Shown here: positions 1 to 5,299 of the stretch, in pieces | Layout: each line of letters opens with the position of its first letter | How positions within the stretch are numbered: position 1 is the stretch's first letter | Origin: Gammaproteobacteria bacterium UBA6968 | GTDB lineage: Bacteria; Pseudomonadota; Gammaproteobacteria; Pseudomonadales; Azotimanducaceae | Assembly (NCBI GenBank): GCA_002450255.1 | Contig: DJYW01000151.1 | Coordinates: 28,358 to 33,679, forward strand | Reading direction: 5' to 3' | Length of the DNA: 5,322 bases | Notes under the pieces: generated by a model | What the model saw: the letters and a program-made list of their open reading frames with translations, nothing else | Told to the model about the DNA's origin: nothing | Database searches by the model: none | Translations under genes and position numbers: made by a program

Positions 1-24
1 CCGGGACTCACCGGGACTCACCGG
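1..24. repeat. 10-bp tandem repeat at window edge
   Basis: The unit CCGGGACTCA occurs twice in a row, followed by a partial third copy (CCGG). The array may continue outside the window. The second copy also forms an inverted repeat with sequence just downstream: GACTCA at 15-20 can pair with TGAGTC at 30-35 across a 9-base loop. No T-run follows, so it is not a clear intrinsic terminator. Its role is unknown. Confidence 0.7.
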
Positions 25-145
25 AAAATTGAGTCGTTGCGGATAACGGAACAAGCCCAAAGAGAGATCACTCACACAAGCCGAACCAAACCCATCAGAG
101 CAGCGCTTCAAAACAGCGACCTGCCGTGCTCGAGAACGAATACAC

Positions 146-150
146 GGAGA
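146..150 (+). promoter_or_regulatory. Ribosome binding site of the acyl-CoA synthetase
   Basis: GGAGA lies 7 bases ahead of the ATG at 158, which is ideal Shine-Dalgarno spacing and fixes this start. No convincing -35/-10 pair was found in the 157 bases upstream, so the promoter may lie outside the window. Confidence 0.8.
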
Positions 151-157
151 CCCACTT

Positions 158-1831
158 ATGCTTAACGAAGCCTATGCGAAAGGCGCGACAGCGGCCCTTT
201 TGACAGCAACCATCGGCCAGCACCTGGATCAAATCGCTAGCGACAATCCGACACATCCTGCCTTAATCATGCCACACCAAAATATTCGCTGGACTTATGC
301 CGAACTCGTACAGCATGTGGATCGTTTAGCGACTGGACTATTGGCCCTGGGAATCGTGCCAGGCGACCGGGTTGGCATTTGGTCACCAAATCGATACGAG
401 TGGGTGCTGACGCAATTTGCGACAGCAAAAATTGGCGCCATCATGGTGTGCATCAATCCGGCATATCGACTTTATGAGCTGGCATATGCGCTAAACAAAG
501 TGCAGTGCAAAGCGATTATTTCTGCCGAACGGTTTAAGACCAGTCATTACCTAACGATGCTGGAAGAACTCGCACCCGAATTGGCTAGCTGTGAGCCAGG
601 TCGGCTTCAGGCAGAAAAACTGCCGCACTTACGTTGGGTCATACGTATGGGTGATGCCGTCTCACCCGGCATGCTTAACTTCGCGGATGTTTGTGATTTA
701 GGAACACCGGCAGACGCAGCCGAATTGGCAAGCATCGGGAACCAGCTCGATCCAACCAGCCCAATCAACATTCAATTTACCAGCGGTACCACCGGATTAG
801 CCAAAGGCGCAACACTGAGCCATCGGAATATTCTGAATAACGCATACTTTGCTGGCCAAAGTATGCGCCTGACCAAAGACGACAAGCTGTGCATCCCGGT
901 GCCTCTTTATCATTGTTTCGGTATGGTCCTTGGCACATTAGTCTGCGTAGCACACGGCGCGACAATGGTGTTGCCCTGCGAAGCGTTTGATCCGGAGTTG
1001 GTGGTAAAGGCGGTGCAAGAAGAACAATGCACCGCCTTACATGGTGTACCAACCATGTTTATTGCAGAGCTGGATTTACCCAACCTCGGCACTTTCGATT
1101 TGTCGTCATTGCGCACCGGCATCATCGCCGGGTCAACTTGCCCAATAGAACTGATGAAACGGTTAATCGAATTGATGGATCTTACCGAGCTCGTCATCGG
1201 TTACGGGCAAACCGAATGCAGCCCCATCGACTCGATGACCGCCATCGACGATTCCTTGGAAGCAAGGGTAACAACGGTGGGCCGACCCCATACCAACTGG
1301 GAAATGAAGATAGGCCGCGAAGACGGCAGTATCGCTGCAATTGGCGAGACCGGAGAAGTTTGCGCGCGCGGCTATGGCGTTATGTTGGGCTATTGGGAAG
1401 ACGACACGAAAACCGGCGAGGCAATCGATCAAGAAGGTTGGATGCATTCCGGCGACCTTGGCGAAATGGACGGCGACGGTTTCATTAAAATCACCGGCCG
1501 CATCAAGGATATGATCATTCGCGGCGGCGAAAACATTTATCCGCGGGAGATTGAGGAATTTCTATATACCCACCCAGCCATTCAGGAGGTCCAGGTATTC
1601 GGTATTCCCGATAATAAGTACGGCGAAACCGTCGCCGCCTGGGTGCAGCTGAGAGAGGGCGAAACCACTACCCCAGAAACGATCCGCGACTACTGCCAGG
1701 GGCAGATTACTCATTTCAAAATACCTCGGCACATCAAACTGGTAACAGCCTTCCCCATGACGGTTACCGGCAAAATTCAAAAATTTGTCATGCGCGACCA
1801 GTACGCCGAAGAGTTAGGCCTCAACAAATAA
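158..1831 (+). CDS. Fatty acyl-CoA synthetase (AMP-binding, ACSF2-type)
   Basis: This 557-residue protein is a full-length member of the ANL adenylating superfamily. It should activate a carboxylic acid with ATP to an acyl-AMP and then form the acyl-CoA thioester in the cytoplasm, feeding beta-oxidation or lipid synthesis. Visible motifs are the Ser/Thr-rich ATP loop at 207-224 (FTSGTTG then K216), the acyl-pocket segment VPLYHCFGM at 248-256, the adenine motif GYGQTECSP at 348-356, the SGDLG motif at 431-435 with its hinge region GRIKDMIIRGGENIYP at 447-462, and PMTVTGKIQK at 533-542 with catalytic Lys539. Wording around GIIAGSTCPIELMKRL (321-336) and the HCFGM segment is closest to medium-chain/ACSF2-like enzymes, so a medium-chain or branched fatty acid is the likely substrate (inference). 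One oddity is Ala215 where the loop normally has Pro (TTGLPKG). The start is set by a GGAGA site. No partner gene lies on the same strand nearby, and the gene ends 4 bases from the stop of the convergent amidase gene. Confidence 0.95.
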   Translation: MLNEAYAKGATAALLTATIGQHLDQIASDNPTHPALIMPHQNIRWTYAELVQHVDRLATGLLALGIVPGDRVGIWSPNRYEWVLTQFATAKIGAIMVCINPAYRLYELAYALNKVQCKAIISAERFKTSHYLTMLEELAPELASCEPGRLQAEKLPHLRWVIRMGDAVSPGMLNFADVCDLGTPADAAELASIGNQLDPTSPINIQFTSGTTGLAKGATLSHRNILNNAYFAGQSMRLTKDDKLCIPVPLYHCFGMVLGTLVCVAHGATMVLPCEAFDPELVVKAVQEEQCTALHGVPTMFIAELDLPNLGTFDLSSLRTGIIAGSTCPIELMKRLIELMDLTELVIGYGQTECSPIDSMTAIDDSLEARVTTVGRPHTNWEMKIGREDGSIAAIGETGEVCARGYGVMLGYWEDDTKTGEAIDQEGWMHSGDLGEMDGDGFIKITGRIKDMIIRGGENIYPREIEEFLYTHPAIQEVQVFGIPDNKYGETVAAWVQLREGETTTPETIRDYCQGQITHFKIPRHIKLVTAFPMTVTGKIQKFVMRDQYAEELGLNK

Positions 1832-1835
1832 TCAA

Positions 1836-2729
1836 TCATCGCGACCGATACTTACTGACCAGCGCATACAGCCGTGCAGCCGTATCGGCATCAAATCGCC
1901 CGGTATAATGGGTCTGCACATAACGCATTTGAAAAGCTCTGACGACAATCTGCGATTGCATATCTTCCTGCCCCGTCACTTCGATTTGATAGCCGAGTTT
2001 TGCGAGCGCGCTCTGCAGTGCAGTTATCGATGGCAGCGTTTTGCTGAATTGCTGCAAGTATCGGTCATAGTCCACTGTATCGAACCAACTGCCATAGCCC
2101 TCGTCATAGAGTTTCTTCCAGGGAAAAAAAGGCCCGGGATCGACTTTACGGAGTGGCGCGATATCTGAGTGACCGACAATGTCGATCGGTTTGAGATCGG
2201 GATACCGTTGCACAAGGTCTTCTAACAAATCGCTAACCGCTTCGATCTGTCTATCGGTAAACGGCTTAAACTGGCAGGAAGTAGAAAACGCCGGGGTATT
2301 TTTCAGTTCCATGATCGGCGCATCACAGCCGGATTCGTTGACGATCTCGATGCCTATCGAGGTGTAGTTCAGGTCAGTATCGCCATTCCAATAGCTTCTG
2401 CCTGCATGCCAAGCGCGTTGCGCGTCAGGGACCAGCTGATAGATTGGAGCCTCTGAGCTGCCGGTTACTGAGTCCTTTTCGCGAGCAACTAAGTAATGCG
2501 AGCTGACCGGATAGTCGGTGCGCGTGGTCAATAGACGCACGCTCTCGGCGAAGTTCTCGGACGTGTAGTGAATAACCACATACTTTATTCGTTGGTCATA
2601 ATTTACCGATACATGACTAGTGCGATCAATGTTGATCGCGTCGCGGGACGCACCCGCACAGGCTTGGAGTAAAATGAGAAAAGCTATACAGAAACCTGTG
2701 ACAGGGAAAAAACCTTGCTTCGCTAACAT
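1836..2729 (-). CDS. amiD: Lipoprotein N-acetylmuramoyl-L-alanine amidase, AmiD type
   Basis: This 297-residue zinc amidase should cut the bond between N-acetylmuramic acid and L-alanine in peptidoglycan or anhydro-muropeptides. Residues 1-24 form a lipoprotein signal peptide: Lys4, a hydrophobic core at about 7-21 and the lipobox LQAC with Cys24 as acylation site. The +2 residue is Ala rather than Asp, so sorting to the outer membrane, periplasmic face, is expected. The Amidase_2 domain spans about 45-205. Predicted zinc ligands are His54 (VVIHYT), His187 (IVGHSD) and Asp197 (KVDPGP), with Glu128 (IGIEIVNE) and Lys195 as likely catalytic residues. The C-terminal part (about 233-290) resembles a PG_binding_1 three-helix domain, as in E. 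coli AmiD, and the length also matches. Cys135 and Cys152 could form a disulfide in the periplasm. The only Shine-Dalgarno-like sequence is a weak GAG 6 bases before the ATG. The gene converges on the acyl-CoA synthetase and diverges from the membrane protein gene at 3318. Confidence 0.92.
   Translation of the reverse strand: MLAKQGFFPVTGFCIAFLILLQACAGASRDAINIDRTSHVSVNYDQRIKYVVIHYTSENFAESVRLLTTRTDYPVSSHYLVAREKDSVTGSSEAPIYQLVPDAQRAWHAGRSYWNGDTDLNYTSIGIEIVNESGCDAPIMELKNTPAFSTSCQFKPFTDRQIEAVSDLLEDLVQRYPDLKPIDIVGHSDIAPLRKVDPGPFFPWKKLYDEGYGSWFDTVDYDRYLQQFSKTLPSITALQSALAKLGYQIEVTGQEDMQSQIVVRAFQMRYVQTHYTGRFDADTAARLYALVSKYRSR
1845..1888. repeat. Inverted repeat at the convergent gene ends
   Basis: CCGATAC at 1845-1851 is the exact reverse complement of GTATCGG at 1882-1888, with 30 bases between. 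It lies in the last codons of the amidase gene, just past the end of the acyl-CoA synthetase gene. It could form a hairpin in the 3' tail of the synthetase transcript. No T-run follows on the plus strand, so it is at most an imperfect terminator or 3'-end stabiliser, and it may be chance. Confidence 0.35.
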
Positions 2730-2806
2730 CGCAAACTCAAATCGATACTCATAGCAATTAAAGTAGCAGGCTCAGTCGCAATACACCATCCGATCACTAT
2801 CACAGG

Positions 2807-2868
2807 TAAACTCAGACGCAGGTAAACTCAGATAAACCTAAACTCTGACAAACTTAAGCTCTAGAAGG
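2807..2868. repeat. Degenerate 16-bp tandem repeats
   Basis: Three full units run head to tail at 2807-2822, 2823-2838 and 2839-2854. They share TAAACTC(A/T)GA followed by six variable bases. A decayed 14-base fourth unit (TAAGCTCTAGAAGG) follows at 2855-2868. The first two repeats, counting the preceding CAGG, share 14 identical bases (2803-2816 and 2819-2832). The even 16-base phasing between two divergent genes suits either an array of binding sites or a short slippage-derived repeat. The third unit contains the -35 element of the possible promoter at 2845. Confidence 0.75.
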
Positions 2869-2874
2869 TAAAAA
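2845..2874 (+). promoter_or_regulatory. Possible sigma-70 promoter of the candidate small RNA
   Basis: CTGACA at 2845-2850 (5 of 6 to consensus) is followed after 18 bases by TAAAAA at 2869-2874 (4 of 6). Transcription would start near 2881. The spacing is acceptable, but such matches also occur by chance. What raises its value is the strong terminator on the same strand about 195 bases on with no protein gene between. Confidence 0.35.
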
Positions 2875-2959
2875 CCAAAGCCAGTAGGTAAGTTGTAGGA
2901 ACGCTGGATACAGAGACGCCGGGTGGGCTGCTTAGTGAAGCATTTTACAGCGGATGAAC

Positions 2960-3028
2960 ACAACTGCTGGCGCATCGTGGTTTTGTTCTGAGCAACAAAA
3001 TATGGTCTCGCACGCCAGCAATGGTTGT
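2960..3028. repeat. Nested inverted repeat (long hairpin)
   Basis: The outer arms are 13 bases each: 2960-2972 pairs with 3013-3020 and 3024-3028, leaving ATG (3021-3023) bulged. An independent 7-bp inner inverted repeat, TTTTGTT/AACAAAA, sits inside with loop CTGAGC. Such a nested arrangement is unlikely by chance in 69 bases and points to RNA structure, or less likely to a folded DNA recombination site. Confidence 0.65.
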
Positions 3029-3048
3029 CGCAGCACAGAGGTAATATA

Positions 3049-3075
3049 AGGGCCGCGCGACGCTGCCCTCTTTTT
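3049..3075 (+). terminator. Rho-independent terminator, plus strand
   Basis: AGGGC at 3049-3053 pairs with GCCCT at 3065-3069. After a single C/T mismatch, GCG at 3055-3057 pairs with CGC at 3061-3063 around a CGA loop. The stem is followed by C and then five T residues (3071-3075). This is a G+C-rich stem with a U-tract, the classic form. No plus-strand protein gene ends upstream within more than 1 kb, so it must end a non-coding transcript, act as an attenuator, or stop read-through. Confidence 0.7.
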
Positions 3076-3254
3076 ACGAATAGTTATTGCCTAAGTTCGA
3101 GGCTGTTTATGTGAAAACCGTCAACCAAAAAAGAAAGCCCTAAATAAGAGATTAGGACCTACAGACCACCTGAACCGGTGGCCGATACGATCAAGCATAA
3201 CTCTTAAAAATTCGCTGTTTTCATCGTACGGAAGTCGAGCTTTCCTAAGACTAT

Positions 3255-3282
3255 TGACTAACTCAAATTTGATGCTACCTTT
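3255..3282 (+). promoter_or_regulatory. Possible promoter with palindromic spacer, membrane protein gene
   Basis: TTGACT at 3255-3260 (5 of 6) and TACCTT at 3277-3282 (3 of 6) are separated by 16 bases. Within the spacer lies a perfect 10-bp palindrome, TCAAATTTGA (3263-3272), placed where a repressor could block RNA polymerase. Transcription would begin near 3289, which would exclude the TTG codon at 3285 and favour the ATG at 3318 as start. The -10 match is weak. Confidence 0.35.
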
Positions 3283-3317
3283 TTTTGCTGTATACCAAAA
3301 AGAAACATCTTCGGACC

Positions 3318-4448
3318 ATGGCACAACCGAGCGATTTTCAAGTTAGTTTGCAGCGCAATCCAGCGCACCCGGCCCGGCTCGTCCTTTCGATAGCGGCGAA
3401 CACACCCGAATGGGTTGATCAAGAGATAAACCTTAGCCTGACCATCGTCACGCAGCGCCTCGCCTCAAAGTGGGAGGGCATTTTAAATCGGCAATCTCGT
3501 AATCAGGGTAGAAAGACGATTTATAAAGGCGTTCAGCGTTTGTCAAATGATCCGATCAAGATCGATTTGGGAGAACAGCCTTTCTTTGACTTTAAGGGCG
3601 TAGAAATTGAGAGTTTCAGTGAAATCACAATCAAAAGCGCGTCCGGCCAAAGCGTCGTTCTAAAACCGGCCAACCCGCTGGTGGACGACAAAAAGAATAG
3701 CCAATCGACAGCAACACTGGCGCAGCATGACAGCGTGAGTGCAAGTAAGAATTTCAACCTTCTCCCGTTATCGACACGACTCAAAGTTTACGCGGCCCAG
3801 GCCTGCCTCGTAGCGATAACGTTGGCAATCACCATTTATGGTATTCAAGAGAAAATCTGGACCTGGGAATCATCTTGCAGCGGTAGCAACTGCATGCATC
3901 CCGCTCTGATTTGGTTGGTCGCCATCGGCCTTATAAGTTCCGGCGTTTATTGGGTAAGGCGTTTTTCTTTAGGCACGTATATAAAACTAAACCACGGCAC
4001 CACGTATGACTTCACGCCCGAACCTAACAAGCAATACTTTTTGCACAATCTGCTTGCCGGTAAATCCTTAATAGAGCTCAGCGGTGCTAAGGTTAGAATT
4101 GTTTGCTGTAATCGGGAGCGATTTCAATACCTAGATACTAGTGGGAAGTATTCAAATTGGACTGACGGTTTTTGGGATTTCAATGCACACCTGCTATTCG
4201 AAAGTTCCCTGCCAACAATCCCTGCCGGCGCCGCACTCAAAAATCATCTCCCCAAAAACGACTTAGTCAGCTTCGACAAGATGTTTGAAATGCTCTTTCC
4301 ACAAGCGATGGTCACTGAAAAATATGGAATCTCTGTGTATTGGGCAATTCAAATCATTCACGACGAATTGGTCGACCGTGAGATAACTGTTCCTGGGATT
4401 CGCCGCAATTGGTCTGCCGCAGACTTCCTTGTTGCGCCGAAGGAATAG
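3318..4448 (+). CDS. Uncharacterised protein with two membrane segments
   Basis: I do not recognise this 376-residue protein. Its N-terminal part (about 1-120) looks beta-rich and soluble, followed by a polar, probably flexible linker (about 120-150). Two hydrophobic helices follow at about 157-176 and 195-213. Basic residues flank the outer ends of the pair (Arg154, Lys156; Arg214, Arg215), so the positive-inside rule places both soluble domains in the cytoplasm and the short 18-residue loop outside. That loop contains Cys187 and Cys192 (CSGSNC), which could form a disulfide. The C-terminal domain (about 216-376) is mixed alpha/beta, with a Cys263-Cys264 pair and a Trp-rich stretch at 281-287 (WTDGFWD). 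There is no signal peptide. The frame can be extended to a TTG at 3285, but ATG at 3318 is preferred because MAQPSDF starts a natural soluble domain and a possible promoter overlaps the TTG. Neither start has a good Shine-Dalgarno site; a GGA lies only two bases ahead of the ATG. The gene stands alone between divergent and convergent neighbours. Confidence 0.8.
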   Translation: MAQPSDFQVSLQRNPAHPARLVLSIAANTPEWVDQEINLSLTIVTQRLASKWEGILNRQSRNQGRKTIYKGVQRLSNDPIKIDLGEQPFFDFKGVEIESFSEITIKSASGQSVVLKPANPLVDDKKNSQSTATLAQHDSVSASKNFNLLPLSTRLKVYAAQACLVAITLAITIYGIQEKIWTWESSCSGSNCMHPALIWLVAIGLISSGVYWVRRFSLGTYIKLNHGTTYDFTPEPNKQYFLHNLLAGKSLIELSGAKVRIVCCNRERFQYLDTSGKYSNWTDGFWDFNAHLLFESSLPTIPAGAALKNHLPKNDLVSFDKMFEMLFPQAMVTEKYGISVYWAIQIIHDELVDREITVPGIRRNWSAADFLVAPKE

Positions 4449-4506
4449 GACTGAGTCGCAAGGCTATTACGGTAATTTTATTTTCTGACAATTATCTTAT
4501 ATCACC

Positions 4507-4539
4507 GGCATTGTGGCTATTGAAGCCAAAGCGATTGCC
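4507..4539. repeat. Imperfect hairpin between convergent genes
   Basis: TGGCT at 4514-4518 pairs with AGCCA at 4524-4528 around loop ATTGA, and outer GGCA (4507-4510) can pair with TGCC (4536-4539). It lies in the 94-base gap between the stops of the membrane protein gene and the cupin gene, where a shared terminator would be expected. No T-run follows on either strand, so it is not a standard intrinsic terminator. Confidence 0.35.
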
Positions 4540-4542
4540 AAA

Positions 4543-5088
4543 TTACGAAAGGCTCAACCTGCGCAACACCGCCTCATGTTGGGGAAATAAAGCGAGCAAC
4601 TCAGATAGCTTGCCCATAGTCATATCGACATAGTGAAACTCCGGCACGACGGCCTCGCTAATCAATCCGTATCCGTGATATCCCTCTGTGCTTATTTGTG
4701 ATGCCTTCCAGACGCCGCCTGGCACAGTCAATTGCAATTGCTGCCCTGCCTCTAAGTCGCTGCCAATAACTGCCGTTTCCAAGCGGCCATCCGGATGTAT
4801 CAACACATAGCGAATGGGGTCACCGAGATGAAAGTAATGCACGATGTCAGATCGATTCTGATGAAAGTGCCCAATAGGCGAAGTCGCGGTGAGCAGATAA
4901 TAAATGCTGCTCATGGCAGCCCTCCGTTCACCCTCAGAACCGATCTCCATGGCCACAGTGGAATCTAGCGAACCCGCCGCGATGGTTGCAGCGTATGTAC
5001 GCCGAAAAAAGCCACCTTCCTCGTGGGGCTCAAGATTGAGCGAACGAATAATCGTCTCTGCCACCAGCGATTGATTAGATGACGACAT
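4543..5088 (-). CDS. Cupin family protein (DUF985 / Cupin_5)
   Basis: This 181-residue protein is a single-domain cupin of the DUF985 (Cupin_5) family, related to yeast YML079w, whose beta-barrel binds small ligands but has no settled reaction. Family marks are PHEEGGFFRRTY at 21-32, SIYYLLT at 61-67, HFHQNRSDIVHYFHLG at 74-89, RYVLIHPDG at 93-101, VPGGVWKAS at 122-130 and LISEAVVPEFHYVD at 142-155. The GGVWKAS and RYVLI wording places it with the YML079w-like branch rather than the branch with a Trp-His pair after Ser-Asp-Glu. His74, His76 and His84 line the position where cupins hold metal or ligand. Glu150 stands where the family usually has Gly (VVPGF). Length is normal. The ATG has a GGGA site 8 bases upstream (5097-5100). 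It is probably cytoplasmic, as there is no signal peptide. It diverges from the partial gene at 5300 and converges on the membrane protein gene. Confidence 0.92.
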   Translation of the reverse strand: MSSSNQSLVAETIIRSLNLEPHEEGGFFRRTYAATIAAGSLDSTVAMEIGSEGERRAAMSSIYYLLTATSPIGHFHQNRSDIVHYFHLGDPIRYVLIHPDGRLETAVIGSDLEAGQQLQLTVPGGVWKASQISTEGYHGYGLISEAVVPEFHYVDMTMGKLSELLALFPQHEAVLRRLSLS

Positions 5089-5123
5089 GCAAGCGTTCCC
5101 ATTTAATACTGATATCGGGAGCC

Positions 5124-5148
5124 TGCATGACTACACCGCTAGCATGCA
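5124..5148. promoter_or_regulatory. Spaced inverted repeat, possible operator
   Basis: TGCATG at 5124-5129 and CATGCA at 5143-5148 are exact reverse complements separated by 13 bases, giving 19 bases between half-site centres (about two helical turns). It lies 36 bases ahead of the cupin start, between the divergent genes, as expected of a dimeric regulator's site. No convincing promoter hexamers could be assigned around it. Confidence 0.35.
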
Positions 5149-5159
5149 AATTTTTGAGG

Positions 5160-5181
5160 GATCACAATCTTGATCCGGATC
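5160..5181. promoter_or_regulatory. Cluster of three GATC sites
   Basis: GATC occurs at 5160, 5172 and 5178, the last two forming the perfect 10-bp palindrome GATCCGGATC (5172-5181). Three Dam-type sites in 22 bases between divergent genes could make expression sensitive to methylation if the host has Dam methylase, which is not visible here. The cluster may also be chance. Confidence 0.3.
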
Positions 5182-5299
5182 GTAATGCGGTTGAGCGTTC
5201 TTTCGCAGCCAATTCTTTTGCCGTTCGGCGCCAGCCAACTCGCTCGCCGCTCGCCTAAATCGAAAGGTTGCGCCCGAACTATCTTGGGAGAATCAAAGC

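Larger units (their letters stand above)
2881..3075 (+). ncRNA. Candidate small structured RNA
   Basis: A transcript from the possible promoter at 2845-2874 to the intrinsic terminator at 3049-3075 would be about 195 nt and contain no plausible reading frame. Predicted helices are TGCTT/AAGCA at 2929-2942 with loop AGTG; a long hairpin in which ACAAC plus TGCTGGCG (2960-2972) pair with CGCCAGCA and GTTGT (3013-3028), interrupted by a 3-base bulge at 3021-3023; and an inner TTTTGTT/AACAAAA helix (2981-2987 with 2994-3000) with a six-base loop. GCTGC at 2927-2931 could also pair with GCAGC at 3030-3034 to close the whole domain. It does not resemble 4.5S, and no clear 6S pattern was found. It could instead be a long leader of the downstream membrane protein gene, with the terminator acting as an attenuator. 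The helices and terminator are seen; the RNA itself is inferred. Confidence 0.4.
2730..3317. other. 588-base gap between divergent genes
   Basis: No convincing protein gene is present. From left to right it holds the weak leader of the amidase gene, 16-bp tandem repeats (2807-2868), a possible plus-strand promoter (2845-2874), several hairpins with an intrinsic terminator (2929-3075), and a possible promoter for the downstream membrane protein gene (3255-3282). Between 3076 and 3254 only two small hairpins stand out: CCTAA/TTAGG at 3139-3156 and CCACC/GGTGG at 3166-3181. Neither has a T-run. Confidence 0.6.

Noticed and set aside
1..165. Plus-strand frame open from the window edge to 165, a possible tail of an upstream gene
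   Set aside because: It overlaps the ribosome binding site and start of the acyl-CoA synthetase, its composition (Thr/Arg-rich) is not protein-like, and 54 open codons are not unusual at this base composition.
1027..1488. 153-codon plus-strand frame inside the acyl-CoA synthetase gene
   Set aside because: It is an Arg-rich shadow of the real gene in another frame, and the synthetase motifs are continuous through this stretch.
1904..1909. Perfect TATAAT inside the amidase gene, plus strand
   Set aside because: No -35-like hexamer lies 15-19 bases upstream and there is no extended -10 TG, so an antisense promoter is not supported.
2958..3030. Integron attC-like recombination site
   Set aside because: The CAAC...GTTG arms recall attC boxes, but the right side (GTTGTCG) does not fit GTTRRRY, the left (ACACAAC) does not fit RYYYAAC, and no cassette or integrase is present.
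2881..3075. 6S RNA or 4.5S (SRP) RNA identity for the candidate small RNA
   Set aside because: The length is near that of 6S, but the two ends do not form the long closing stem and the 4.5S tetraloop region is absent.
3121..3324. Minus-strand 67-codon frame upstream of and overlapping the membrane protein start
   Set aside because: It begins with GTG without a ribosome binding site, overlaps the preferred start of the membrane protein gene on the other strand, and shows no recognisable motif.
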